Of a stretch of DNA of 64,000 bases, positions 8,798-18,157 are shown piece by piece. A model generated the notes under the pieces. That model was given only the letters and a program-made list of their open reading frames with translations, was not told the DNA's origin and ran no database searches. The position numbers were made by a program, and so were the translations under genes. The DNA is from Paracoccaceae bacterium. Its GTDB lineage: Bacteria; Pseudomonadota; Alphaproteobacteria; Rhodobacterales; Rhodobacteraceae. The stretch spans positions 1 through 64,000 of the forward strand of contig PAQV01000037.1 in the NCBI GenBank assembly GCA_002709405.1, given 5' to 3'. Numbering within the stretch: the stretch's first letter is position 1; each line of letters opens with the position of its first letter.

Positions 8798-10602
8798 TAG
8801 AGAAGCTCGTCGCGATAGGTGATACGGTGAAAGGCCTTGGCCTCGTAACGGTCGGCGCGCAGGGCGGTGGTGGCCTCGGCATCCAGCGCGTCATCGCGGA
8901 CGGCCACGCCGTAGAGCGTGCGCGCCGCATCGGCAGAGACAAAGCCCCCCAGCACGTCCTTCAGCACGTCCTCGGCCGGGCGGTCGTGCGGATGGCCATA
9001 GCCCCCGCCCCCGCCGGTCTGGATCCGCAGGATGTCGCCCTTGCGCAGGATGGTGCCGTCCGACAGCGGATCAACCGCGACCTCGCGGTCGGTGCCCGGG
9101 TTCAGCAGCACGCTGCCGGTGCCCCCGCACATGCCGCCCGCATAGCCCCAGGGCGGGTTCTTGACCCCGTCGATGCGCACGGCCATGACGACCTCATCGG
9201 CCAGGATTTCATATTCGCGGATGATCCCCGTGCCCCCGCGATAGCGCCCTGCCCCGCCGGAATCGGGCACCACGCCATATTGCAGCAGGCGGTAGGGATA
9301 GCCCGCCTCCAGGAACTCGACGGGATAGTTTTCCTGGGCCACGAAATAGACCGCGTCGATCCCGTCGGCGAAATCGCGGGCGCCGTAGCCCACGCCGATG
9401 CCATCGGCCAGCAGGAAGCCCTTCTTGCCGTTGTTGCCGTCGGAATAGCTGCCCCGCATGATGGTGATCACGTAGGCCGAATGCGCCGCCGGAGCGCCGC
9501 CACCGGCCGCGTTCACCAGCCCGTTCAGCACCGCCAGCAGGCGCATCATGGTCAGGCCGCGCATACCCAGGGGGGCGGGGAAGTCGGGCTGCACGATGGA
9601 TCCGGGGCGCAGGCGCACCTCGTCGAAGGACAGCGGACCGCCGGCGTTGCAGACCTGGGCCGGATCTCCGCCCAGGTAGTATAGCCCCAGCGCCATGCCC
9701 GGCACCGCCTCGTTCATGATCAGGTTCACCGGGCCGGGCGCCTGGTCGTCGCTTTCGGTGGCATCGAAGATGAACCTATCCTCGCCATCGGCCCCTTTTT
9801 CGCGGGTGATGGCAAAGCGCAGGGCGAACGGCCCGTTGCCATGGCCGTCGCTGTCGATCGTGTCGGCAAAGCGGTAGGTGCCATAGTCGAAGGTTTCGGC
9901 CAGACGGCCCCGCACCAGCCGCCGGGTCCGGTCAAGCAATTGCGCCAGGGCATCGGCAAAGACACCCGTGCCGTGATGGGCGACCACCTCGGCCATGCGC
10001 TCGACCCCCAGGCTGACGCTGGCCATCAGGGCCGACATGTCACCTATGGATTGCTCGGGGTAGCGCGAGTTGCGGTGGAAGATGGCCAGGGCGGCCTCGT
10101 TGGTGACACCTGCGTCGATCAGCTTGGTGGGGGGCACGATGATGCCCTCCTGGTAGATCGAGGTCGCATCCGGGCTGATCGACCCGGGCATCAGCCCGCC
10201 GATATCGGCGAAATGGGCCCAGGACATCACGAAGGCCGACAGCACGCCCTCGCAGAAGACAGGGGCCAGCAGCACCTGGTCGTTGGAATGGGTCACCGCG
10301 CCCTTTGATCCATAGCAATCGTTGTACCAGTACAGATCGCCGGGCTGCATCGTCTCGCGCGGGAAATGCTCGAACACGGGCGAGGTCAGGTCGCCGAAGA
10401 TCGGCACCATGGACCCCACGGCCATGGTCCCGTCGCCATCGAACAGCGCGGTGTAGAAATCCTTCTTCTCGCGAATGAAGGCGGAAATGGCCGTGCGTTC
10501 GATCAGCGCTTCCATCTCGCGCTGGGTGGCCATGATGGCGCCGCGGATGATCTCCAGCGTGACGGGATCACACAGGGCGGCAGAGGGTTTGTCCAGTGGC
10601 AT
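8797..10602 (-). CDS. hyuB: HyuB-type hydantoinase/oxoprolinase subunit B (left copy)
   Basis: This is the partner subunit of the HyuA protein encoded next. The chosen ATG at 10602 starts MPLDKPSAALCDPVTLEII, which matches the family's usual N-terminus (PVTLEIIRGA), and has GAGG about eight bases upstream; this gives 601 residues. The open frame continues upstream to 10863, but that stretch is proline/arginine-rich and has no family resemblance. Typical segments are AISAFIREKKDFYTALFDGDG, the YNDCYGSKGAVTHSNDQVL region, and the glycine-rich C-terminus QTGGGGGYGHPHDRP. It is the first gene of the leftward unit below operator B. Confidence 0.93.
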   Translation of the reverse strand: MPLDKPSAALCDPVTLEIIRGAIMATQREMEALIERTAISAFIREKKDFYTALFDGDGTMAVGSMVPIFGDLTSPVFEHFPRETMQPGDLYWYNDCYGSKGAVTHSNDQVLLAPVFCEGVLSAFVMSWAHFADIGGLMPGSISPDATSIYQEGIIVPPTKLIDAGVTNEAALAIFHRNSRYPEQSIGDMSALMASVSLGVERMAEVVAHHGTGVFADALAQLLDRTRRLVRGRLAETFDYGTYRFADTIDSDGHGNGPFALRFAITREKGADGEDRFIFDATESDDQAPGPVNLIMNEAVPGMALGLYYLGGDPAQVCNAGGPLSFDEVRLRPGSIVQPDFPAPLGMRGLTMMRLLAVLNGLVNAAGGGAPAAHSAYVITIMRGSYSDGNNGKKGFLLADGIGVGYGARDFADGIDAVYFVAQENYPVEFLEAGYPYRLLQYGVVPDSGGAGRYRGGTGIIREYEILADEVVMAVRIDGVKNPPWGYAGGMCGGTGSVLLNPGTDREVAVDPLSDGTILRKGDILRIQTGGGGGYGHPHDRPAEDVLKDVLGGFVSADAARTLYGVAVRDDALDAEATTALRADRYEAKAFHRITYRDELL

Positions 10603-11015
10603 GGGATCCTCGGGTCGGTCTTTGGTCGGGCGGATGGCGCGACGGGTGTCAGGGATGGGCCGGGCGCGCGCCCTGGATGGCGCGGCGCCGGCCCGGAGCA
10701 TGGGTATTGGTATGGGCTTGGGCTTGGGTACGGTCGGTGGCGGCGGGACAGCCCCCGCAAACCGGCTGGGTGTGGCGATGAGATGCCAAGGGCACGGCCG
10801 TACTGGCCCCGCGCGGGGATACATGTACGATGACCGCACCTGAGGGCCGCCGCCCGGCCGCACCCCGGACCACCGGGGACTGCGGCTCCGGGGTGTGGCG
10901 GTTGCGGATCAGGGCGGGCATTGGGTCTCCGATTTTTCATTGAATGAAACGTTGTTTCGTTTAAGGTAGGCATACCGTCGGCAAACGGGAAGCGAAAAGG
11001 TGAGGAGACTGCGGA
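10603..11015. other. Divergent regulatory region between hyuB and the IclR gene
   Basis: This 413-base region contains operator copy B (10933-10962) close to the IclR start. Nearer hyuB is a low-complexity run around 10700-10735 made of GGGCTT/GGGTAT-like hexamers. An AT-rich patch at 10930-10975 is the likely promoter area for both directions. Open frames through the GC-rich part have no recognisable product. Confidence 0.7.
10933..10962 (+). promoter_or_regulatory. Composite palindromic operator, copy B (probable IclR site)
   Basis: The element reads TTTTTCA N5 TGAAAC N3 GTTTC and contains two overlapping inverted repeats: TTCATT-G-AATGAA and GAAAC-GTT-GTTTC. It sits 53 bases upstream of the IclR TTG start and also upstream of the leftward hyuB gene, so it could serve autoregulation and control of the left operon. 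Pairing with the IclR protein is inference from position and from recurrence at 5142 and 11889. Confidence 0.7.
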
Positions 11016-11786
11016 TTGGACTATACGATTTCGTCGATTGACCGCGCATTGCGCATGCTCGAGGCATTGGCCGAGCTGCCCGGCAGCGGCGTGACCGAAC
11101 TGGCCAAGAAGACCGGCTGCACCAAAAGCCAGACGTTCCGCATTCTTTACACGCTTGAAGCCCGGGGCTTTGTCATCAAGGACGCCGAGCGCAACTATCG
11201 GCTGGGCTTCCAGACCATGCTGCTCGGGGACCAGGCCCGGCGCCAATCGCCCCTGATCGCCGCCGCCCAGCCCTTCGTGAACGAATTGTACGACCGGCTG
11301 AAGGAAAACATCCTGCTGATCGTGCGCCACGAATTGCACAGCGCCTGCATCCTGCTGCGCTCGTCCCCCGACCGCGACAAGATCTTTGCCGACATCGGGC
11401 GCACCGGGCCGTTGCACGCCGGGGGCGGGCCCAAGATCCTGCTGGCCAACGCGCCGCAATCCATCCAGGACCAGGTGCTTTCTGGCGAGCTGCCCGGCTT
11501 CACCGCCAAGACCGTCCGCGACCCGGACCGGCTGCGTACCCTGCTGGAGCAGATCCGGCGCGACGGCTGGACCCTCTCGGACGGAGAGCTGGACGACCAC
11601 AAGCGGTCGCTGGCCACGCCGGTGCGCGATGCGACCGGGACAGTGGTCGCGGCCCTCAGCGTGACGGGCGCGTCGGACCGCCTGCGCGATGCCTTTCTGA
11701 CCGACGCGCGCGAGGCGCTGGTCAGCACGGCGGGGCGGCTGTCGGTGGCCCTGGGCTATCGCGGCGCGCCGGTGATCGCCAGCTGA
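11016..11786 (+). CDS. IclR-family transcriptional regulator
   Basis: This 256-residue regulator has an N-terminal winged helix-turn-helix (SIDRALRMLEALAELPGSGVTELAKKTGCTKS in three pieces, residues ~6-38) followed by an IclR effector domain containing RSSPDRDKIFADIGRTGPLHAGGGPK-like and 'DGELDDHKRSLATPVRD' segments. The start is a TTG at 11016, supported by GTGAGGAG upstream; no ATG is close. It lies centrally between two divergent hydantoinase/peptidase units, and a shared palindrome precedes all three neighbouring units. It likely senses a pathway intermediate; activator or repressor role cannot be told. Confidence 0.94.
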   Translation: MDYTISSIDRALRMLEALAELPGSGVTELAKKTGCTKSQTFRILYTLEARGFVIKDAERNYRLGFQTMLLGDQARRQSPLIAAAQPFVNELYDRLKENILLIVRHELHSACILLRSSPDRDKIFADIGRTGPLHAGGGPKILLANAPQSIQDQVLSGELPGFTAKTVRDPDRLRTLLEQIRRDGWTLSDGELDDHKRSLATPVRDATGTVVAALSVTGASDRLRDAFLTDAREALVSTAGRLSVALGYRGAPVIAS

Positions 11787-11888
11787 CTGCGCGGCCCTCC
11801 GCGCCGCCAAAATGGGCAGTGTCGCCGGCGACATGTGCCCGGTCCGGCAGTGCGGCCTTGCCCGGGGTTTTTCTTTTTGCTTATTTTG

Positions 11889-11918
11889 ATTCGAAACGCC
11901 GTTTCACTGGATGAAAAA
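11889..11918 (-). promoter_or_regulatory. Composite palindromic operator, copy C (probable IclR site)
   Basis: Read on the minus strand the element is TTTTTCA N5 TGAAAC N3 GTTTC, identical in layout to copies A and B. The GAAAC-GCC-GTTTC half is a perfect inverted repeat. It lies 38 bases upstream of the rightward M20 gene at 11957, so binding here would control the right-hand operon. Confidence 0.7.
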
Positions 11919-11956
11919 TTGGTTAGACATCCCCCAACGACCGGCCGCCTGGCCCC

Positions 11957-13345
11957 ATGACATCACGATCCGAAATTGTCGCGGCCGCACAGGCGCTTGC
12001 CGATGACGGCCGGTTTCTGGACATCCTGCGCGCCCGCGTCGCAATCCCGACCGAAAGCCAGGAGCCGTCGCGCGCGCCCGACCTGCGGCGCTACCTGACC
12101 GACCAGATCGCGCCGGCCCTGTCCGCCATGGGCGTCGACAGCCGGATCGTGCCCAACCCGGTCGACGGCGGCGGCCCCTTCCTGATCGGCACGCGGATCG
12201 AAGACCCCGCCCTGCCCACCGTCCTGACCTATGGCCACGGCGACGTGGTGCGCGGCATCCCCGAGCAGTGGCGCGCGGGGCTGGACCCGTGGACGGTCAC
12301 GGTCGAGGGCGAGCGCTGGTATGGCCGGGGCACCGCCGACAACAAGGGCCAGCACGCCATCGTCCTGACCGCCCTGGCCGAGGTCTTGAAGGCCCGCGGC
12401 CGGCTGGGCTTCAACCTGAAGGTGCTGATCGAAACCAGCGAGGAAATCGGGTCGGTCGGGCTGGACAAGGTGCTGGAGACCGAGGCCAACGCCCTGGCCG
12501 CCGATGTGCTGATCGCCTCGGACGGGCCGCGGCTGGTGGTGGATCGGCCGGATGTGAAACTGGGCAACCGCGGGTCGGTGACCTTCGACATGTCGCTGGA
12601 CCTGCGCGAGGGCAGCCGCCATTCCGGCCATTGGGGCGGCGTGCTGGAGGACCCGGCCCTTTTGCTGGCCCAGGCCCTGTCCTGCATCACCACGCCGCGC
12701 GGCCGGATCCTGGTGAAGGACTGGCTGCCGACAGAGATCCCCCCGAAGATCCGCGCGGCCATCCGCGACATCCGGGTCGATCCGTCCGATCCCTCGCTGG
12801 TCATGCCCCCCGACTGGGGCGAGCCCGGCCTGACCACGCCCGAAAAGATGTACGGCTGGACCAGTTTCATCGTGCTGGCCATGCTGTCGGGACGGCCCGA
12901 GAACCCGGTGAACGGGGTGCAGCCCTCGGCCCGGGCCCGTTGCCAGATCCGCCACACGGTCGACGTGGACCCCGACGTCTTCGTGCCGGCGCTCCGCCGC
13001 CATCTCGATGCCCATGGCTTCGGCATGATCGACCTCACCGAGTTGCGCCAGAACCGGTTTCCGCCCTGGCGCACCGATCCCGACAACCCCTGGGTCGAAA
13101 CCGTGCTGGGCTCGATCACGAAGACCCGGGGCGAACGCCCCATCCTGATGCCCAATTCCTCGGGCGGCCTGCCCAGCGAGATCTTCGCCCGGCACCTTGG
13201 CCTGCCCGTCATCTGGATCCCCCACTCCTACGGCGGCTGCCGCCAGCACGGACCCGACGAACACCTGCTGCAACCGGTGGTGCGCGAGGGGCTCGGGCTG
13301 ATGGCCGGCCTGTTCTGGGACATTTCCGAAAGCGAGAACCTATGA
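11957..13345 (+). CDS. M20-family metallopeptidase (first of two in right operon)
   Basis: This is a 462-residue cytosolic zinc peptidase of the M20 dipeptidase type. Motifs are TYGHGDVVRG (replacing the usual GHxDVV/Q), YGRGTADNKGQH and ETSEEIGS, followed by the dimerisation-domain motif GSRHSGHWGG. It is the first gene of the right operon and stops four bases into the next start (ATGA, 13342-13345). It is a distant paralogue of the M20 protein at 5397-6764, sharing the DNKGQH signature. Substrate could be a dipeptide or an N-carbamoyl/N-acyl amino acid. Confidence 0.92.
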   Translation: MTSRSEIVAAAQALADDGRFLDILRARVAIPTESQEPSRAPDLRRYLTDQIAPALSAMGVDSRIVPNPVDGGGPFLIGTRIEDPALPTVLTYGHGDVVRGIPEQWRAGLDPWTVTVEGERWYGRGTADNKGQHAIVLTALAEVLKARGRLGFNLKVLIETSEEIGSVGLDKVLETEANALAADVLIASDGPRLVVDRPDVKLGNRGSVTFDMSLDLREGSRHSGHWGGVLEDPALLLAQALSCITTPRGRILVKDWLPTEIPPKIRAAIRDIRVDPSDPSLVMPPDWGEPGLTTPEKMYGWTSFIVLAMLSGRPENPVNGVQPSARARCQIRHTVDVDPDVFVPALRRHLDAHGFGMIDLTELRQNRFPPWRTDPDNPWVETVLGSITKTRGERPILMPNSSGGLPSEIFARHLGLPVIWIPHSYGGCRQHGPDEHLLQPVVREGLGLMAGLFWDISESENL

Positions 13346-14460
13346 CCGCATCCGCCTCTGACATGCTGCACGGCATCCGCCAATGGGTCGAAATCGAAAG
13401 CCAGACCGGCGACATCGAAGGCCTGAGCGCCATAGCCGACCTGGTGACCCATGATTACCAGGCCTGCGGGGCCACCGTCGACCGCGTGCCCGGCCGCGAT
13501 GGCCAGGGCGACCACCTGATCGCCCGGGCGCCCTGGGGCGAAGGGTCGAACGCGCCGGGCATCCTGATCCTCAGTCATCTTGATACGGTGCACCCGCGCG
13601 GCACGCTGGCCCATTTCCCCTATTCGGTCGAAGGCGACATCGCCAGGGGCCCCGGCATCTACGACATGAAGGGCGGCGCCTATATCGCCATGCAGGCAGT
13701 GCGCGAACTGTCCCTGACCGGGGGCACCCCCCTGCCCGTCACCCAGCTGTTCGTGTCGGACGAGGAGGTCGGCTCGCCCACCTCGCAAGAGCTGATCGAG
13801 GAACTGGCCCGCGCGGCGAAATACGTGCTGGTGACCGAACCCGCGCGCGAGGGCGGCCAGATCGTCATCGCCCGCAAGGGGGTCATGCGGTATTACATCG
13901 AAACACGCGGCCAGGCGGCCCATGCGGGCACCCGCCACCAGGACGGGGCCAGTGCGATCGCCGAAATCGCCCGGCTGACGCTGAAATTCCACGGCCTGAC
14001 CGATTACGGCCGGGGCATCACCTGCAACGTCGGCGAGATCGGCGGCGGGACCGGGGTCAACGTGGTGGCCGACAAGGCCTGGATCTGGGTCGACGTGCGC
14101 GTGCCCGATGCCGAGGCCGTGGCCGATGTCGAGGCCTTCGTGGCCGCCCTGGCAGCGGAAGAGCCGGGCGTGAGCATCCATGTCTCGGGCGGGCTGAACC
14201 GGTCGGCCTATGAAACCTCGGCCGGGGTCGAGGCGCTTTTCGGTCATGCCAAGGGTCTGGCCGCCAAGATCGGGTTCGAGCTGAAGGGCATGAAGACCGG
14301 CGGCGGGTCCGACGGCAATTTCACCGCGCCCATCGCGCCCACGCTCGACGGGCTCGGGGTCGACGGCAAGGATGCGCATTCGCTGAACGAACAGCTGTAT
14401 ATCAGCTCTCTCGAACCCCGCCGGGACCTGCTGAAACGGCTGCTGGAAACGCTGTCGTGA
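13342..14460 (+). CDS. M20-family metallopeptidase (ArgE/DapE/glutamate carboxypeptidase type)
   Basis: This 372-residue enzyme is a second, clearly different M20 amidohydrolase. It shows ILSHLDTVHPRGT, the zinc-bridging GIYDMKGG, VSDEEVGS and EPAREGG, and the C-terminal metal ligand in DGKDAHSLNEQLYISS. It resembles carboxypeptidase G2/ArgE-like proteins. The ATG overlaps the previous stop and its own TGA overlaps the next GTG start, so four genes are translated as a chain. Two M20 enzymes in tandem suggest sequential cleavage or different chirality. Confidence 0.92.
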   Translation: MTASASDMLHGIRQWVEIESQTGDIEGLSAIADLVTHDYQACGATVDRVPGRDGQGDHLIARAPWGEGSNAPGILILSHLDTVHPRGTLAHFPYSVEGDIARGPGIYDMKGGAYIAMQAVRELSLTGGTPLPVTQLFVSDEEVGSPTSQELIEELARAAKYVLVTEPAREGGQIVIARKGVMRYYIETRGQAAHAGTRHQDGASAIAEIARLTLKFHGLTDYGRGITCNVGEIGGGTGVNVVADKAWIWVDVRVPDAEAVADVEAFVAALAAEEPGVSIHVSGGLNRSAYETSAGVEALFGHAKGLAAKIGFELKGMKTGGGSDGNFTAPIAPTLDGLGVDGKDAHSLNEQLYISSLEPRRDLLKRLLETLS

Positions 14461-16511
14461 CGAAGGGCCTGCGCCTTGGCTGCGACGTGGGCGGCAGTTT
14501 CACGGATTTCCTGCTGTACGATCCTGCCACCGGCGCGATCGAGACCCACAAGGTGCCCACCACGCCCCAGGCGCCCGAAGTGGGCGTGCTGCAGGGGCTG
14601 GCGGAGCTGGCGCAGGCGCATCCCGGGCTGACGGGACGGCTCAGCTCGTTGATCCACGGCACCACGCTGGTGATCAACGCGATCATTGAACGCAAGGGGG
14701 CCGTGACCGGGCTGATCACCAACGAGGGCTTTCGCGACGTGTTGGAGACCCGGCGCGAGATCCGCTACGACATCTACGACATCCGCCAGGCCTTCCCCCG
14801 GCCCTTCGTGCCCCGCCACCTGCGCCACGAGGTGCCCGGCCGCCTGGGCCCCGACGGGGCCGAGATCGTGCCGCTGGACCACGACCGTCTGCGCGCCGAA
14901 CTGGCCGCCCTGACCGAGGCCGGGGTGACATCGGTGGCCGTCTGCCTGCTGCATTCCTATGCTAATCCCGATCACGAACAACAGGTGGCCCGGGCGGCAG
15001 AGGGCCTTGGGCTGGACCTGTCCCTGTCGTCAGATGTGCTGCCCGAGGTGCAGGAGTTCGAGCGCTTCGCCACGACCTCGCTGAACGCCTACGTGCGGCC
15101 CAAGGTCGATCAATACCTGGGCGCGCTGGAAAGTGGCCTGACACGGGCGGGCTATGACCGGCCGCTGTTCCTGATGCAGTCCGGCGGCGGGGTGATCGGT
15201 GCGGCGGCCGCGCGCAAGGCCCCGGTCCGGCTGGCCGAATCCGGTCCCGTCGGCGGTGTGCTGGCGGCCGGAAAGCTGGGCCGGGCGGCGGGGGCGGACA
15301 CCGTGCTGGCCTTCGACATGGGCGGGACCACCGCCAAGTCCTGCCTGATCACCGGGGGCGATCTGCCCATGACCCGGGCCTACGAGGTCGACCGCGTGCA
15401 CCGCTTCCGCCGGGGCAGCGGCACGCCCCTGGCCGTGCCCACCGTCGACCTGATCGAAATCGGGGCCGGAGGTGGGTCCATTGCCCGGGTCGACGACCTC
15501 GGGCTGCTTCGGATCGGGCCAGAGAGCGCGGCCTCGGATCCCGGGCCTGCCTGTTTCGGGCGGGGCGGCACGCGGGCCACGGTGACGGATGCGAACCTGG
15601 TCCTGGGCTATCTTGATCCGGCCGAGTTCCGGGCCGGGGGGATCGTGCTGGACCGGCAGGCCGCCCAGGATGTCATTGCCCGCGACGTGGGCGACCCGCT
15701 TGGGCTGGACCCGCTGGCCGCCGCCGCCGCCATCGTGGCTATGGTCGACGAAAGCATGTCTCAGGCGGCGCGCATGTATGCCGCCGAGCAGGGCAAGGAT
15801 CCTGCCCGCGCCACGATGGTCGCCTTCGGAGGCGGAGGCCCCCTGCACGGGGCCGCCGTGGCCGCCAAGCTGGGCAATACCCGGCTGCTGGTGCCCGAGG
15901 CGGCCGGCGTGTTTTCCGCCCTGGGTTTCCTCATGGCCACCCCCAGCTACGAGGTCGCCCGGTCCCTGCCCGGCCGCATCGATGCGCTGGATCCCTGCAC
16001 GCTGGCCCGCGAATTCGACGCGCTGGCGGCCGAGGCCTCGGCCGTGGTCACCGCCGCCGCACCTGGCGCCAGGCTGACCCGCCGGCGGTTTGCCGAAATG
16101 CGCTATGTCGGACAGGGCCACCAGCTGCGCGTGGCCCTCGACGGCGACCTTGCACCGGAAACCATGGCCCGTGCCTTCTCTAACGCCTATCTGGACGCCT
16201 ATGGCTATACCTGCGACGACCTCACGCCGGAAATCGTGACCCTGCGGGTGCTCGTCGACGCCGAACAGGAGAGCCCCGGTTTCACACCGGGCCCGGTTTC
16301 CGGCGCGGAAACCGCTCCCCGCCCCGCCTGGTGCGCCCGGTCGAACGCGATGGTCCCGCATCGGGTCCTGCCCTTCGACGCGGTGACAGACCTCACCGGC
16401 CCCGCCCTGATCGGCCAGCCCGGAACGACGATCCTTGTCCCCACCGGCGCGACCGCCCGGAAGGCACCGCAGGGCTGGCTCGACATCACCTTGCAGGAGG
16501 ACCAGCCATGA
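14457..16511 (+). CDS. hyuA: HyuA-type hydantoinase/oxoprolinase subunit A (right copy)
   Basis: This 684-residue protein is a second HyuA family member. It starts at GTG 14457 inside the previous stop (GTGA). The N-terminal phosphate loop is CDVGGSFTDFLLYD near residue 9, followed by SSLIHGTTLVINAIIERKG in family position, and a second motif FDMGGTTAKSCLI. The HyuB start overlaps its stop by ATGA. It differs in detail from the left copy (GGSFTD instead of GGTFTD; GGTTAK instead of GGTSAD), which suggests distinct substrates and not a recent duplication. Confidence 0.94.
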   Translation: MTKGLRLGCDVGGSFTDFLLYDPATGAIETHKVPTTPQAPEVGVLQGLAELAQAHPGLTGRLSSLIHGTTLVINAIIERKGAVTGLITNEGFRDVLETRREIRYDIYDIRQAFPRPFVPRHLRHEVPGRLGPDGAEIVPLDHDRLRAELAALTEAGVTSVAVCLLHSYANPDHEQQVARAAEGLGLDLSLSSDVLPEVQEFERFATTSLNAYVRPKVDQYLGALESGLTRAGYDRPLFLMQSGGGVIGAAAARKAPVRLAESGPVGGVLAAGKLGRAAGADTVLAFDMGGTTAKSCLITGGDLPMTRAYEVDRVHRFRRGSGTPLAVPTVDLIEIGAGGGSIARVDDLGLLRIGPESAASDPGPACFGRGGTRATVTDANLVLGYLDPAEFRAGGIVLDRQAAQDVIARDVGDPLGLDPLAAAAAIVAMVDESMSQAARMYAAEQGKDPARATMVAFGGGGPLHGAAVAAKLGNTRLLVPEAAGVFSALGFLMATPSYEVARSLPGRIDALDPCTLAREFDALAAEASAVVTAAAPGARLTRRRFAEMRYVGQGHQLRVALDGDLAPETMARAFSNAYLDAYGYTCDDLTPEIVTLRVLVDAEQESPGFTPGPVSGAETAPRPAWCARSNAMVPHRVLPFDAVTDLTGPALIGQPGTTILVPTGATARKAPQGWLDITLQEDQP

Positions 16512-18157
16512 GCGGCCTTGATGCCATCCGCCACCAGGTGCTCTGGTCGCGCCTGACCTCGATTGCCGACGAAATTGCCACGACGCTGGTGCGCACGGCC
16601 TTCTCGCTGGTGGTGCGCGACAACCAGGACTACGCCTGCGCGCTTTACGATGCCCGGGGCGAGATGCTGGCCCAGTCCACCCAATGCACCCCCGGACAGG
16701 CCGGGTCCACGCCCAGCGTGGTGCGCGACCTGCTGGCGACCTATCCGCCGGAAACGCTGGTGGAGGGCGACGTGCTGATCTCGAACGATCCTTGGATCGG
16801 GGCGGGCCATGCCCCGGACGTCTTCATCGCCACCCCCGTCTTCCGGCGCGGCACGCTGGTGGGCTTCACCTGCACCTGCGCCCATCACGCGGACATGGGG
16901 GGCCGGCTGGGCGCAACCGACGCCCGCGAGGTCTATGAAGAAGGCCTGATCATCCCCGTGACCAAGCTGTTTTCCGCGGACGTGGAAAACGAACCCCTGG
17001 TGCGCCTGATCCGGCGCAACGTGCGCATGGCCGACAAGGTCATGGGCGACATCCGCGCCCAGATGGCCGCCAACCGGGTCGGCGCCGCCGGGCTTGTCCG
17101 GATGATGGACGAATTCGGGCTCGACAGCCTGGAACCGGTGGCCGACCGCGTCTCGGCCCATTCCGAGGCCGCCTTCCGCAAGGCCATCGCCCGCCTGCCC
17201 CAAGGCGAAACCCGGGTCGAGGTCTTCCACGAACTCACCGACGACGCCGGCGATCCCATCCGCATCGCCCTGGCGCTGAGCGTGGCCGAGGACCGCGTCA
17301 GGCTCGACTTCGAGGGCACCACGCCCCAGGTGCTGAAACCCATCAACGCGGTGCTGAACATTACGCGCGCCTATTGCGTCTTTCCCTTCATTGCAACGCT
17401 CTGCCCCGATCTGCCGATGAACGCGGGCGCCTTCCGCCCGGTTGAACTGAGCGTGCCCGAAGGCAGCATCGTCAACCCCACCTACCCGGCCCCGGGCATG
17501 TACCGCAGCCTGCTGTCCTATTTCGTGGTCGAGGCGATCATGGCCGCCCTGCAGCAGATCGCCCCCGACCGGACCATGGCCCCGTCCGGCACCTACCCCC
17601 TGTGGATCCAGAAATTCGCCGGCCACGACCGCGACGGGCGGCCGTTTGTCACCCATTACAACGCCCAGGGCGGCCAGGGCGCGTTCCGCGACCGCGACGG
17701 CAACACGGCGGTGGTCTTTCCGGGCAACATCGCCTCGACCTCGACGGAATTGTTCGAACACGACGGCCCCTTCCTGGTCGAACGGCGCATGCTCGTGGCC
17801 GACAGCGGCGGTCCGGGCCGGTATCGCGGCGGGCTGGGCCAGGAAACCGTGCTGCGCAGCCTGTCGGACGCGCCGGTGCACGCGGCCCTGTCGGGCGGGC
17901 GGCTGGTCGAACCGGCCACCGGCATGGAGGGCGGCCAGCCCGGGGGCAAGGGCCGGATCTGCGTGAACGACGGTCCGCCCTTCGACAAGGCCGGGCGGGT
18001 CGACCTGCGCAAGGGAGACCGCGTGCGCCTGGTCCAGCCCGGCGGAGGCGGCTTCGGAGATCCCACCGCGCGCGCGGCAGAGGATATCCGCCACGACCTG
18101 CAAGAGGGCTACATCACGCCCGAAGGCGCCAAACGCGACTATGGCTGGACCGACTAG
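16508..18157 (+). CDS. hyuB: HyuB-type hydantoinase/oxoprolinase subunit B (right copy)
   Basis: This 549-residue partner of the right HyuA starts at ATG 16508 (MSGLDAIRHQVLWSRL). Family segments include ALYDARGEMLAQSTQ, the substrate-region NDPWIGAGHAPDVF, CAHHADMGGRLG and the glycine-rich end QPGGGGFGDPT. It ends the right operon and overlaps the convergent LysR gene by four bases, leaving no room for a terminator between them. Confidence 0.93.
   Translation: MSGLDAIRHQVLWSRLTSIADEIATTLVRTAFSLVVRDNQDYACALYDARGEMLAQSTQCTPGQAGSTPSVVRDLLATYPPETLVEGDVLISNDPWIGAGHAPDVFIATPVFRRGTLVGFTCTCAHHADMGGRLGATDAREVYEEGLIIPVTKLFSADVENEPLVRLIRRNVRMADKVMGDIRAQMAANRVGAAGLVRMMDEFGLDSLEPVADRVSAHSEAAFRKAIARLPQGETRVEVFHELTDDAGDPIRIALALSVAEDRVRLDFEGTTPQVLKPINAVLNITRAYCVFPFIATLCPDLPMNAGAFRPVELSVPEGSIVNPTYPAPGMYRSLLSYFVVEAIMAALQQIAPDRTMAPSGTYPLWIQKFAGHDRDGRPFVTHYNAQGGQGAFRDRDGNTAVVFPGNIASTSTELFEHDGPFLVERRMLVADSGGPGRYRGGLGQETVLRSLSDAPVHAALSGGRLVEPATGMEGGQPGGKGRICVNDGPPFDKAGRVDLRKGDRVRLVQPGGGGFGDPTARAAEDIRHDLQEGYITPEGAKRDYGWTD

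Noticed and set aside
10602-10863. N-terminal extension of the left HyuB protein
   Set aside because: The extension is Pro/Arg-rich low-complexity sequence, whereas ATG 10602 has a ribosome site and the usual family N-terminus.
12268-14460. A 730-residue open frame suggesting a fusion of two products
   Set aside because: The first ~360 residues are an out-of-frame reading of the M20 gene at 11957-13345; the real gene starts at 13342.
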